This document shows, in pieces, positions 43,125 through 51,965 of a DNA stretch of 64,000 nucleotides. Made by a program: the position numbers and the translations under genes. How positions within the stretch are numbered: position 1 is the stretch's first letter; each line of letters begins with the position of its first letter. This stretch comes from Rhizobium sp. P38BS-XIX (GTDB lineage Bacteria > Pseudomonadota > Alphaproteobacteria > Rhizobiales > Rhizobiaceae): contig NZ_JABAIJ010000014.1 of the NCBI RefSeq assembly GCF_012641435.1, forward strand, positions 1 through 64,000. The letters are read 5' to 3'. The notes beneath the pieces are model-generated. The model saw nothing but the letters and a program-made list of their open reading frames with translations. It had not been told where the DNA came from and made no database searches.

Positions 43125-44417
43125 TCAGTCTGCGAAGAAGGCGAAGCGCACGATGAACAGGGCGGCTACGATCTGTGTCGCCAGATGTAGCGTCGACCAG
43201 CGTCCAGTGCAAACCTTGAGCACCACATAGCTGATGAAGCCGAATGCAAGGCCGTTGGCAATCGAGTAGGTAAAGGGCATTGCCAAGGCGGTGAGTGCTG
43301 CCGGTGCCGCCTCGGTCAGATCGTCCCATTCGATTTCCGTCAATTCGCGCATCATCAGGCCGGCGACGTAGAGCAGGGCAGGTGCGGTCGCATAAGCGGG
43401 AACGGAAGCTGCGAGCGGCGAGAAGAACAGCGCTGCGATAAAGAGCACGGCAATGGTCAATGCCGTCAGGCCTGTGCGGCCGCCGGCTTGAACGCCCGAG
43501 GCGCTTTCGACATAGGCTGTGGTGCTGCTGGTGCCCATCAGCGAGCCCGCCACAATGGCCACACTGTCGGCAAGCAGCGCCCGGCTGAGGCGGCTCGGCT
43601 TGCCTTCCTCGATCAGTTTCGCCCGCTTGGCGACGCCGATCAGCGTTCCGGTCGCGTCAAAAACCTCGACGAGCACGAAGACGAGAATGATATGAACCAG
43701 GCCGCCATGCAGAGCGCCGACGATATCGAGCTGCATGAAGGTGGGCAGCATGGACGGCGGCATGGAGACGACGCCGTGGAACTGGCTGACGCCGAAAATC
43801 CACGAGAGGACTGTGACGGCCAGAATGCCGATCAGGATCGAGCCTTTCACGCGCATCGCATCCAGAACGGCAATCACGAAGAAGCCGAAGATCGCAAGAA
43901 GAGGTCCTGTCTGCTTGAGATCGCCAAGCCCGATCAGCGTCGCCTTGTTGGCGACCACGATATTGGCGCTCTTCAGCGCGATGATCGCCAGAAACAAGCC
44001 GATACCGGCGGCAATCGCGCTTCTGAGCGAGCGGGGAATGCCGGCAATCAGCCAGCTGCGCACACCGGTGACGGTCAACAGCAGGAAGATGCCGCCGGAG
44101 ATGAAGACAGCGCCGAGCGCCTGCTGCCAGGTGAAACCGAGTGCTGCGACGACAGTGAAGGCAAAGAAGGCGTTTAGTCCCATGCCCGGCGCAAGGCCGA
44201 TCGGCCAATTGGCGACCAGACCCATGACGATGGAGCCCAATGCCGCAGCAAGACAGGTGGCGACGAAGATCGCATTCCGGTCCATGCCGGTGGTCGACAG
44301 AATATCCGGATTGACGAAGATGATGTAGGACATCGTCAAGAACGTCGTCACGCCAGCGATGAGTTCGGTGCGAACGGACGTGCCGTGCTCACTCAATTTG
44401 AAAAGTCTTTCGAGCAT
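43125..44417 (-). CDS. NCS2/AzgA-type purine (guanine/hypoxanthine) permease
   Basis: A 430-residue membrane protein with 12 or more helices. The opening LFKLSEHGTSVRTELIAGVTTFLTMSYIIFVNP and the motif WPIGLAPGMGLNAFFAFTVV are diagnostic of the AzgA/GhxP/PbuG branch, which takes up guanine, hypoxanthine or adenine by proton symport. GTSSTTAYVESASGVQAGGRTG is the conserved substrate-site segment. ATG follows AGGGAGGAATA. Transcribed alone towards the allA terminator. It supplies substrate to GuaD and XdhAB, completing the uptake side of the locus. A 369-base leader precedes it. Confidence 0.93.
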   Translation of the reverse strand: MLERLFKLSEHGTSVRTELIAGVTTFLTMSYIIFVNPDILSTTGMDRNAIFVATCLAAALGSIVMGLVANWPIGLAPGMGLNAFFAFTVVAALGFTWQQALGAVFISGGIFLLLTVTGVRSWLIAGIPRSLRSAIAAGIGLFLAIIALKSANIVVANKATLIGLGDLKQTGPLLAIFGFFVIAVLDAMRVKGSILIGILAVTVLSWIFGVSQFHGVVSMPPSMLPTFMQLDIVGALHGGLVHIILVFVLVEVFDATGTLIGVAKRAKLIEEGKPSRLSRALLADSVAIVAGSLMGTSSTTAYVESASGVQAGGRTGLTALTIAVLFIAALFFSPLAASVPAYATAPALLYVAGLMMRELTEIEWDDLTEAAPAALTALAMPFTYSIANGLAFGFISYVVLKVCTGRWSTLHLATQIVAALFIVRFAFFAD

Positions 44418-44786
44418 TATTCCTCCCTAAGCGTTCCAGACGCTCGTGAATGTCATGTGACTTGCCGGCATCTCCTCCGATGCGGGCCACGAGAAGCGCC
44501 TGTCAGACGTTTCGCAGCGTGGGGGATTGTGCGCTTTTAAGGGCTCCGCGCGCTAGAGCCGGATTTCCCTGCAATTCGCGAAAGACATTCTAGTTTTTCT
44601 GGCTATGTCTGCGAGGCTGACGGGGGAGGAACGGAGCGATGACGCGGTCAAAACTCAGACTGTCACCATTTATTGTCACGTTCCAATGGATCTAATCCAT
44701 CTGTCAAACGCGATATAGGTGCAATCCTATAAGGGTTAAATGACAAAGCCAACCGGTTTTGCAATTTTCAGCGATGGCCGCCCGAT
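44418..44786. other. 369-base leader/intergenic region upstream of the purine permease
   Basis: A long gap between the permease and a hypothetical gene, both on the minus strand. It holds an inverted repeat ATGGAT-CTA-ATCCAT (44686-44700), a hairpin TATAGG/CCTATA with a six-base loop (44714-44731), and, on the minus strand, a TTGACA-like box near 44704-44709. A further GC-rich hairpin can form around 44545-44562. No gene is credible here. The length suits a structured 5' leader, but I do not recognise a known riboswitch. Confidence 0.45.
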
Positions 44787-45269
44787 TTATCTGATTTCAT
44801 CTTGAAGCGCGGCACGGGCACGCTCGCTCAGAGGGCATCCCTTGCTTTCAAGGATCTTGAGCGCTGCCACGGCATTTGCCTCGTTTGCCGTATTGCCGAC
44901 GAAGCTTCTGATCGAGTCGTGGAATTCGAGGACGACATTCACGGTGCGCCACGCCGTGCGCAGATCAACATTCGAGATATCGGTGTAAGGCCGGCGCTTC
45001 CGGCGGATGACGCGATACTCGAAATCCGCTTCGTACAGGATCAGCAGCGGTGCGATATTGGAGCTTGTGGACGCGATCCACGGGATCGATTTCCATCCAC
45101 CGAAAGCAGCGACAAGCGGCACCTTGGTTCCTTCACCGGAGATTTCCGATAGGGGGGCGGCTTTGGCGTTTTTCAGTTTCGATCGTGTGTTGCGCGTGAG
45201 GCGCCAAAAGACATAGAGAATAAAAAGCGCAGCCAGGACCGGTGTCACCATCCACGGATAGATCGGCAT
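44787..45269 (-). CDS. Hypothetical membrane-anchored protein, last gene of the MoxR cluster
   Basis: A 160-residue protein with one N-terminal membrane helix (MVTPVLAALFILYVFWRL) followed by a basic linker and a soluble domain of about 110 residues (WKSIPWIASTSSNIAPLLIL, then charged and beta-like sequence). No family is recognised. ATG 45269 lies 3 bases after the RDD gene stop, so it belongs to the same operon as RDD, SpoIIM, DUF58 and MoxR. The domain likely faces the cytoplasm given the positive linker; function is unknown. Confidence 0.75.
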   Translation of the reverse strand: MPIYPWMVTPVLAALFILYVFWRLTRNTRSKLKNAKAAPLSEISGEGTKVPLVAAFGGWKSIPWIASTSSNIAPLLILYEADFEYRVIRRKRRPYTDISNVDLRTAWRTVNVVLEFHDSIRSFVGNTANEANAVAALKILESKGCPLSERARAALQDEIR

Positions 45270-45272
45270 GTT

Positions 45273-46157
45273 TTATTCGCTCTTCTGCTTCTGGTGGAAC
45301 TTGTCTTCGCGACGCGTGCCAAAGAGCCTCAGCGTTTCCAGATGCTCGCGCTGCGCCCGGTAGAAGGCAGCCAGGAAAGCGAGTTCCTGCCCGGATTTCA
45401 CAGGGTCGGAGTAGCCGATCTTCCGGATGATCGTCCGTGTGATCTGCACGATCTCCTCGCTATAGGAGTTCTTCGTCGGGTCGCGAAGAACGTCTTCAAG
45501 CGTCTGCAACTCATACTTCCCGTAGACGTCGAGATGCTCCGGCTGGAAGTCGAACATTGTCTGAGAGGATGTGGTCAGCGGCGTGGCGATCGCGAGATCG
45601 GACAGTAGCACCGAGCGTGGATTGTCGACGACGAGCGTACCGGCAATGATATCGCCCAAACGCTGCCTGCGTCGATTGGCGAGCGGCACGATCAGGATCA
45701 CCAGAACCCAGATGACCGCCACGGCTATTTCCCAGCCCGACATCGAACTTACGGCAAAAATGAAGGTCAGCGGAGTGAAGATCTCCACTTCCTTCATGAG
45801 GTTTCTGGCGACGACCTGATGGGGCGTGAGGCGCCGGCCGTTGACATTGACGACACGGACTCCGACGATCCGCTTTCCAAGCGTGCGTCCGTTCCAGACG
45901 AGTTCCGAGAGAATGTAGTAAGGCGTGCGTGTCAGGAACGCCAAAAGCAGGAACAACGTCATGCCGGCCTCGGGGGAGAGGGAGCGGCTGAAGATCACGA
46001 CGAGAGCGCAGACAAACACCAGTAGAAGCGTGAAGATAAGGTCCAGGCACTGTGCCCCGAGACGAGCGCCGAGCGAGGCGATCGCGAAATTGATCGGCAC
46101 GCCTTCCGGCGGGATGAATTGCTCAATGCGCTTGTTGGTCTGGACGTGTTGGTTCAT
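45273..46157 (-). CDS. RDD family membrane protein
   Basis: A 294-residue protein. RLGAQCLDLIFTLLLVFVCAL contains the arginine and aspartates of the RDD domain, followed by further helices and GRTLGKRIVGVRVVNVNGRR with QRLGDIIAGTLVV. The last 100 residues form a soluble tail (ELQTLEDVLRDPTKNSYSEE). RDD proteins are three- or four-helix membrane proteins of mostly unknown role, some linked to ion exchange. Start overlaps the SpoIIM stop (ATGA, 46154-46157). Membership in the MoxR cluster is firm from coupling; biochemical role is unknown. Confidence 0.88.
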   Translation of the reverse strand: MNQHVQTNKRIEQFIPPEGVPINFAIASLGARLGAQCLDLIFTLLLVFVCALVVIFSRSLSPEAGMTLFLLLAFLTRTPYYILSELVWNGRTLGKRIVGVRVVNVNGRRLTPHQVVARNLMKEVEIFTPLTFIFAVSSMSGWEIAVAVIWVLVILIVPLANRRRQRLGDIIAGTLVVDNPRSVLLSDLAIATPLTTSSQTMFDFQPEHLDVYGKYELQTLEDVLRDPTKNSYSEEIVQITRTIIRKIGYSDPVKSGQELAFLAAFYRAQREHLETLRLFGTRREDKFHQKQKSE

Positions 46158-47233
46158 CCGCGGGATCCGTGCAACGCTTTGCCTTCACGGCCGGAAAACA
46201 GCAGCCAGCTCGTCCAGAAGACGCCCATTCCCCAGCCGATGACGATGCGCAGGATCGGGTCCTGAATGAGTTGACGCAGGAAACCTTCGATGAATGCGGC
46301 AACGACGAGCATGAGGGCCGCGAGAATGGCCAGCTTGACCGCATCACGCGCCTGGTGCCGCAACTCATCGCGGCGGCTTCGAGACCCCGGCAGCAAAACG
46401 GCGAGCCCTAGTCTTGCGCCGCCGGCGCAGGCAATGGCAATCGCTGCAAGCTCGGTCACGCCGTGAATGGACAGCCACGCAAACACGTCGTAGCCCAGCC
46501 CCTTCTCCTTGAACATCGCAAAAAACGCACCGAGCATCAGCCCATTGTAGAACGTCAGGATGAAACTTGGAACGGACAGGAAGATTCCGAGCGTGAAGAT
46601 GAGAATGACGATCGAGGTGTTGTGAGAGAACAGGAAGGTCGAAAACGCGGCCAGCTTGTCGCTGCCATGGCTTTCGTCACCGTAGATGGTGGATCGGAGG
46701 TAGTCGGCCGACGCTTCGGGCGTCCGCTGATCGGCCAACTCCTGGGGAACGAAGGTATAGAGCCAGCTGGAATCGTTCACATAAAGCTTGTAGCCGGCGG
46801 CCGCTCCCAGGATCAGCGCCAGAAAGCCGATAAACAGAGGCAGCGCCGACCGGCGCACAGCCTGCGGAATCCCGTGCGTGATCAGGCGCAGCGTCAGGCC
46901 GCCGAGGCTTTCCTGCGGGGCGTAGACAACAAGATAGGCTCGGGCGCACAGGCTTTCGAGATAGGCGATCATGGCCCGATCGAGCGAGATGTCACGAGCA
47001 ACGCTCAAGGAATTCATGGCCTGTCTGTATTCGGCAGAGAGGTCACGGACTTCTTCGTAACTGAGGGCCGCAGCACCGCCTTTTTCGGCGCGCGTCACCA
47101 GCTCGTCCAGGCGGCGCCAATGCGTTTCCCGCTCCAGCCGAAATCGTGCGGAACGCAACAGATCGGTTTGCTGAACGGCGGGATCCACCGTCGCGCTCAT
47201 GGTTATCCTGTCATCGATCCCAATATCGGTCAT
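46154..47233 (-). CDS. Stage II sporulation protein M family (SpoIIM) membrane protein
   Basis: A 359-residue membrane protein. A soluble N-terminal part of about 110 residues (RFRLERETHWRRLDELVTRAEKG) precedes six or so helices with the SpoIIM pattern: FLFSHNTSIVILIFTLGIFLS, LGAFFAMFKEKGLGYDVFAWLSIHGVTELAAI and GAR. The name comes from a Bacillus sporulation protein, but the family is widespread in non-sporulating bacteria next to MoxR and RDD genes and probably helps organise the envelope. Overlaps both neighbours by four bases. Not evidence of sporulation here. Confidence 0.9.
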   Translation of the reverse strand: MTDIGIDDRITMSATVDPAVQQTDLLRSARFRLERETHWRRLDELVTRAEKGGAAALSYEEVRDLSAEYRQAMNSLSVARDISLDRAMIAYLESLCARAYLVVYAPQESLGGLTLRLITHGIPQAVRRSALPLFIGFLALILGAAAGYKLYVNDSSWLYTFVPQELADQRTPEASADYLRSTIYGDESHGSDKLAAFSTFLFSHNTSIVILIFTLGIFLSVPSFILTFYNGLMLGAFFAMFKEKGLGYDVFAWLSIHGVTELAAIAIACAGGARLGLAVLLPGSRSRRDELRHQARDAVKLAILAALMLVVAAFIEGFLRQLIQDPILRIVIGWGMGVFWTSWLLFSGREGKALHGSRG

Positions 47234-48549
47234 ATCATCTCGCGCGATTTGATTTCGATATAACGTGCCACGAGGTCCGTGGTCAGGGCTTCTGGCGTGC
47301 TGTCGAGGCAGAGCACGCCCAGACGCGCCAGTTTCTCCAACACCGCGCGCCTTTCCTGCAGGATCTGCCGGGCAGCAACCGAGCGGGCAATGGTGTCGGG
47401 CGTCATTTCCTCCGGTTCGGTCAGCCGGGACAGCATCGGATCGCGCAAGGCGACATAGACGATGAAATGATGTCGAGCCAAAACCTGTATATTCTCGATC
47501 ATCAGCTCCGCCGTGATGGTGTCAACGAAATCGGAGAATATCACGATCAGTGAACGGCGCTTCAGCCGACCGGACAAATGGGTCAGCCCCAGCGTGTGAT
47601 TGGTTTCCTGAGTTTCATATCGCAGCTGCGCGCAGAGCGTTTGCAGGCGGGGAAATGCGGGCCGCCCGGGCAGAGCCGGCACGAACAGCCTCGGGCGGCT
47701 GTCGAAGCTGTAGAAGCCGACGAGATCGCCGGCAAGTCCCGCCGCCCAGCACATGGCCAGAGCGGCGTTGATGGCGCGGTCGAGCTTCGACAGTCCCGCC
47801 AGTTGCTCGGCCATCAGCCTTCCGGAATCGACGCACAGAATGATCTGGTGATTTCGTTCGGCCCGCATCTCGCGCACGACGAGGCTGCGCATGCGAGCGG
47901 AGCGTTTCCAGTCGATGCTGCGCGGATCCATGCCCGCCGCAAATTCGCGCAACTGGTGGAATTCCGATCCTTCGCCGCGCAGCCGCAAATCCTTCTGACC
48001 AGATTCGAGCGGCAATATCTGGGTCTGTATTGCGCCCGAGAGCACGGGCGACACGTCCGGTATGACGGTGATCTCTTTCTTGATCGGTAAGCGCGCGATC
48101 ATATCGAGCAGCTTCAATCGTGACGGCCACTTTAGCCAGAGGTTGTGAACGGCATATTGCCCGCGTCGCGATAGACCAAGATCGATCGAACTCTTCACCC
48201 GACGGCCATCGCTGGCGGGCAAAATAGCTGGCCTGGTGTTTTCAGGGGTCGCCAGTTCCGGCGCCAGATCGAGTCGCATTTCGATCCCGGAAGGCAGCGA
48301 ACGTCTGTGCGGCGCGATCTCAACCGTCAGCCGCGCCGTTTGTCCGACAAAGCCTTGGGGCGGCATGTCGACCTGCACCTTGACCCGTCCGGAAAAGGCC
48401 GACAGCGCGAGATCGATCACCGTCAATGCCGAAAGCGCCAGCCACAGGATGAGCAGCGGCAAATTCATATCCGATCGCCACACGCTGACGATTACGGTCA
48501 TGGCGGTCAGGATCAGAACAAGGGCGATCAGGCGTGACGAGGGCCGCAT
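47230..48549 (-). CDS. DUF58 domain protein (VWA-like, MoxR partner)
   Basis: A 439-residue protein: two N-terminal membrane helices (LIALVLILTAMTVIVSVW, LPLLILWLALSALTVIDLAL), a beta-rich middle, then the DUF58 motif LRGEGSEFHQLREFAAGMDPRSIDWKRSARM at about residues 190-220 and a von Willebrand A-like domain with LCVDSGRLM and IVIFSDFVDT. DUF58 proteins are the regular partner of MoxR ATPases. Its ATG directly abuts the MoxR stop (48550), and it overlaps SpoIIM by four bases. Confidence 0.92.
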   Translation of the reverse strand: MRPSSRLIALVLILTAMTVIVSVWRSDMNLPLLILWLALSALTVIDLALSAFSGRVKVQVDMPPQGFVGQTARLTVEIAPHRRSLPSGIEMRLDLAPELATPENTRPAILPASDGRRVKSSIDLGLSRRGQYAVHNLWLKWPSRLKLLDMIARLPIKKEITVIPDVSPVLSGAIQTQILPLESGQKDLRLRGEGSEFHQLREFAAGMDPRSIDWKRSARMRSLVVREMRAERNHQIILCVDSGRLMAEQLAGLSKLDRAINAALAMCWAAGLAGDLVGFYSFDSRPRLFVPALPGRPAFPRLQTLCAQLRYETQETNHTLGLTHLSGRLKRRSLIVIFSDFVDTITAELMIENIQVLARHHFIVYVALRDPMLSRLTEPEEMTPDTIARSVAARQILQERRAVLEKLARLGVLCLDSTPEALTTDLVARYIEIKSREMI

Positions 48550-49506
48550 TTAACGAGGTGCGTCCACGCGGTTCTTAATATTGCGCAGGACTTCGTCCGT
48601 CGTGCGTCCGTCGATTTCCGCCGTGGGCGACAGAACGATTCTGTGGCGCAGGGCCGGGACCAGAAGCGCCTGCACATCGTCCGGCAAGCCGTAATCGCGG
48701 CCTTCGAAAGCCGCCCGCACCCGCACGGCCGATGCAAGGGCATCCGCGGCGCGCGTCGATGCGCCATGAAGGATATCGGGATCCGAGCGGGTGGCGCGCA
48801 CCAGGTCGACGACATAGGTGAGAATCGTCGTATCCAGACGGATATTGTCGATCAAGGCGCGTCCCGCCGCGAGCGTCGCGCTCGATACAAGCGGTTGGAT
48901 GCCGGCGTTGCGAACATCCGAGTTGAGCGCCAGACCCGCATGCTTGGACAGGATGGCGATTTCGGTACCGCGATCCGGGAAATCGACGACGAGCTTGAAA
49001 AGGAAACGATCCAGCTGCGCTTCGGGCAGGGGATACGTTCCTTGCTGTTCGATCGGGTTCTGCGTCGCAAGCACGAAGAAGTCCGGGCCGAGGGAGTAAT
49101 CGGTGCCGTCGATCGTGATCGTACGCTCGTTCATCGCCTGCAGCAGCGCTGATTGCGTCTTTGGCGGCGCACGATTGATTTCATCGGCAAGCAGGATGTC
49201 GGTAAAAACCGGACCCTTTGTCAGATGGAATTGGTTGGTCTGAAAGTTGAAGAGATTGATGCCGAGAACGTCGCCGGGCATCAGGTCGGGGGTGAACTGA
49301 ATGCGGCGATATTCCAGCTCCATGACGGCGGACACTGCGCGAGCAAGCAGGGTTTTGGCGGTGCCCGGAGGCCCTTCGACGAGGCAATGGCCACGGGCAA
49401 ACAACGAGATCAGAACGAGATCGATCAGCGCGTCCTGCCCTTGCACCGCCTTACCGATTTCGCCGCGAACCGTTGCGACGAGATTGCGAAATTCACCTAG
49501 ATCCAA
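48550..49506 (-). CDS. MoxR family AAA+ ATPase
   Basis: A 318-residue AAA+ ATPase. Walker A GPPGTAKT at residues 45-52, Walker B ILLADEIN at 104-111, sensor 1 in FFVLATQNPIEQQGTYPLPEAQLDRF and an arginine-rich C-terminal lid region. MoxR proteins act as chaperone-like remodelers of partner proteins containing VWA or DUF58 domains. Start overlaps the end of the DUF4350 gene by 14 bases. In this operon its client is probably the adjacent DUF58 protein. Confidence 0.95.
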   Translation of the reverse strand: MDLGEFRNLVATVRGEIGKAVQGQDALIDLVLISLFARGHCLVEGPPGTAKTLLARAVSAVMELEYRRIQFTPDLMPGDVLGINLFNFQTNQFHLTKGPVFTDILLADEINRAPPKTQSALLQAMNERTITIDGTDYSLGPDFFVLATQNPIEQQGTYPLPEAQLDRFLFKLVVDFPDRGTEIAILSKHAGLALNSDVRNAGIQPLVSSATLAAGRALIDNIRLDTTILTYVVDLVRATRSDPDILHGASTRAADALASAVRVRAAFEGRDYGLPDDVQALLVPALRHRIVLSPTAEIDGRTTDEVLRNIKNRVDAPR

Positions 49507-50767
49507 GGTCGGTGCTCCCTAGCAATTTCCTGAATGTTTCGAGATTGCGATACAGGTCTGACCGCGTCATGACATGCCCTCGCTCGATCAATAGCTGCGC
49601 TGCGGACTGCAAGGCAGCGGCCGACGTCTGATCGCGACGGGCCAAACGCTGGAACATCCGCTCGATGCCGGCTTCATTCCCGGCCCCGCTTCCAAACAGT
49701 AGAACGGCCTTGTCCGACAGGAGATGCTGCACGAATTGCGCCGTCATCCGGCCGTCGTTTCCCGAAAGTCGCAGCAATCGCGCCGTGGCTTCGATGGCTG
49801 CCGTCTTCGACATTTCGATGTTGGAAGAGGTGTCGGTAACCGGGGGCCCGAACCTATAGGCTCCGCGCCAGAGGCATATGACGACGACAAGCAGGATCGT
49901 TCCCCAGATGACGGACAGCGGATAGGCAAAGAAGCGTTTCAGATCATTGGCGGAGCGCTCATAGGTTCTGCCCTCATCGACCGGTTCTTCCGTCTCGAGC
50001 AACTGGCCCCTCGTGTCCAGATAGACTGGCCGCGTCTCGTTCTCGCCGCGCAGCTTCTGGATCATCGAGACGGCGAAGGCGGCGTTTTCGGCCAGGGAAA
50101 GCCCGTGATTGTTCAATAGATCGGGATCCGAGAGAAGATAGAGAGGCAGGCTATCCTCACATCGCAGAAGCAGTGCGCCCGCCGGTATGCCTGCAAGCTC
50201 CTTGCAATCGGTTGGCAGGCTGGAGCGATAGAATACCTGCGCGCGGTACAGGGCAACTTTCTTTGACTGGTCTGGCGCTAGCGTCAGCTGCGCTTCCTCG
50301 AAATCGGGACCCAGCCTTTTGAGATAGAGATCGGGAGGGTAGGCCTTGGCTAGGTCACGATAGAGATCGGCAAATGGCACCAGCGCGGATTCGCGCGCGA
50401 TACCGTCCTTGCCGACGCTATCGCGCCATTTCGGCAATATGATCAGCGTTGGGAGCTCGTAGAGTTTCGCCTCATAGACCCAGGGCTCGAAGCGATCGCC
50501 GGTCTTGTCCTCGCTCCCCTGTTTTTCCGTGGGCTTGGTCTGCGAGATTGGCAGCGGCAGGATACGAAGCGAGATTTCCGAGCGTTGCCGCGTCACATGC
50601 GCATCGGATCGGATGACCGGTATCCCCTTGGACTGCAACCAAACCTGTAACCCTTTGCTGCCGAGCGGCGAGCGGTCATAGTCGCCATCTGGCGGCGATA
50701 CGAAGAACGCCAGCGCGGCGAGCCCGAGCAGCAAGACGACAATCAATAGCAACCCGAGATTACGCAT
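49493..50767 (-). CDS. DUF4350 domain membrane protein
   Basis: A 424-residue protein. One N-terminal helix (LGLLLIVVLLLGLAALAFFV) is followed by SPLGSKGLQVWLQSKGIPVIR, the DUF4350 start, a periplasmic part of about 250 residues, a second helix (LSVIWGTILLVVVICLWRGAYRFGPPV) and a cytoplasmic helical tail. The family is found almost only in MoxR-DUF58 clusters and has no known activity. It overlaps the next upstream gene by 8 bases and moxR by 14 bases. Confidence 0.85.
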   Translation of the reverse strand: MRNLGLLLIVVLLLGLAALAFFVSPPDGDYDRSPLGSKGLQVWLQSKGIPVIRSDAHVTRQRSEISLRILPLPISQTKPTEKQGSEDKTGDRFEPWVYEAKLYELPTLIILPKWRDSVGKDGIARESALVPFADLYRDLAKAYPPDLYLKRLGPDFEEAQLTLAPDQSKKVALYRAQVFYRSSLPTDCKELAGIPAGALLLRCEDSLPLYLLSDPDLLNNHGLSLAENAAFAVSMIQKLRGENETRPVYLDTRGQLLETEEPVDEGRTYERSANDLKRFFAYPLSVIWGTILLVVVICLWRGAYRFGPPVTDTSSNIEMSKTAAIEATARLLRLSGNDGRMTAQFVQHLLSDKAVLLFGSGAGNEAGIERMFQRLARRDQTSAAALQSAAQLLIERGHVMTRSDLYRNLETFRKLLGSTDLGSR

Positions 50768-51515
50768 TCACCATTCTGCCGCTCGAGAGAAACCCGCGTG
50801 CTGTGTCGAGCAGCGTCGTGAATTGACTTTCCGCAAGGACACGGCCGCCGTAGTGAACCAGTTCCGCCTCGTTGAGCAGATTTTCAAGCCGCTCACGCCC
50901 TGGCAGGCTCTCCGGCAGACGACCCAAAACGGCGCGTTCGGTGTCGTAACGAAACAGTCTCGTCTCGGTGATATCGGCGGCGTGAAGCAAACAATGCCGT
51001 AAAAGCAGGACGAGCGCCTGCCTGCGATCTTTCATGTTGGCAATTCGCTGCAGGAAGTCGCCGGGCCGCTCCTGGGCTTGAGGCACAACGGAGCGCCAGC
51101 TTTCCGGCGCTTCGTCATGGCGTTGCTTCATCTCACGCGGCGCTTGCGACAACAGAACACCGCCATTCCCGAAGCGCATCCAAAGACCGATGACGGCAAT
51201 AAGCCCGACGATAACGACAACAATTGCCGTCGGGCCGTTCATCAACGGTTCGCCGGGACTAAATGGCTGCCCGTTTTCAGAAGGCGTCGCCTTCTGCGCT
51301 GTTTCAGCTGCCTTGGCCGCATCGGCATAGACAAGGGTGCAACGCAGGCCATTGCGCAAGCACTGCGCGTTGTACTCAACGGCGACAGCACTGGTCGGAT
51401 GACCAGTGCTTCCAAGCAGAGCCGAGCGATCTTCTTGCGCCTGTGCAGCGTGAATGTGGGCCGATGCGGCAAAACACAGGCCCAATATCAGCAGGCTGAC
51501 GCCGCGGATCAACAT
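50760..51515 (-). CDS. DUF4129-like membrane protein of the MoxR cluster
   Basis: A 251-residue protein with a signal peptide (LLILGLCFAASAHIHAAQA), a short extracytoplasmic part holding two cysteines (QCLRNGLRC), one membrane helix near residue 95-113 (TAIVVVIVGLIAVIGLW) and a cytoplasmic helical domain RRQALVLLLRHCLLHAADI that resembles the DUF4129 C-terminus. Overlaps the DUF4350 gene by 8 bases. It is presumably a structural part of the same envelope complex. Assignment to DUF4129 is by pattern and position. Confidence 0.75.
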   Translation of the reverse strand: MLIRGVSLLILGLCFAASAHIHAAQAQEDRSALLGSTGHPTSAVAVEYNAQCLRNGLRCTLVYADAAKAAETAQKATPSENGQPFSPGEPLMNGPTAIVVVIVGLIAVIGLWMRFGNGGVLLSQAPREMKQRHDEAPESWRSVVPQAQERPGDFLQRIANMKDRRQALVLLLRHCLLHAADITETRLFRYDTERAVLGRLPESLPGRERLENLLNEAELVHYGGRVLAESQFTTLLDTARGFLSSGRMVNA

Positions 51516-51518
51516 ATT

Positions 51519-51965
51519 TTATGCAAACACCTCTGCCCTGGCGTCTGGACGAAGCGGATCGGCGCCGAACTTGTTCGGTCCGTCCGTGCCTCTGAGCACG
51601 CTGATCACAAAGATCGCAATGCCGGCAATGATGCCGATGTAAGGGATCATGCTGAGGATGAACAGGCCGAGATACCACCAACCGGAAATGTTGCGGTCAT
51701 GGAAGCGGCGAACCTGAAGAGAAATCATTGGCAGGAACATTGCGAGCGCAAACAAACCGCCGATAATTCCGACACCGATCAGCATTGCCGAGGGGCCGTT
51801 TTGTATATCGGAGAAGGCGCCGGTCAATCCGGCGATGATGCCGAGCGCGAGTGCTACGAGCCAGTAAAACAGTATAAACCACCAGAATTCCGAGCGAGAT
51901 GCTCTTCCGGAAAACGTTACATACTTCTCAGTCAGAACGGTACGAACAGCTTCACCAAATCCCAT
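51519..51965 (-). CDS. DUF805 family membrane protein
   Basis: A 148-residue protein with four membrane helices. KYVTFSGRASRSEFWWFILFYWL near the N-terminus is the DUF805 signature, and RRFHDRNISGWWYLGLFILSMIPYIG is its second conserved block. Function of the family is unknown. ATG 51965 follows CGGAGCCCCAAAAG. It is 3 bases upstream of the DUF4129-like gene and reads the same way, so it may be the first gene of the MoxR cluster, although DUF805 genes also occur alone. Confidence 0.9.
   Translation of the reverse strand: MGFGEAVRTVLTEKYVTFSGRASRSEFWWFILFYWLVALALGIIAGLTGAFSDIQNGPSAMLIGVGIIGGLFALAMFLPMISLQVRRFHDRNISGWWYLGLFILSMIPYIGIIAGIAIFVISVLRGTDGPNKFGADPLRPDARAEVFA

Noticed and set aside
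44749..44762. AACCGGTTTTGCA near the MoxR cluster end as a third copy of the ATGCAACCGGTTGCAT operator
   Set aside because: Only the central AACCGGTT is shared; the outer bases do not form the palindrome and there is no TTGACA beside it.
46154..47233. SpoIIM homologue as a sign of sporulation
   Set aside because: The family is widespread outside spore formers in MoxR/RDD clusters. No other sporulation gene is present.
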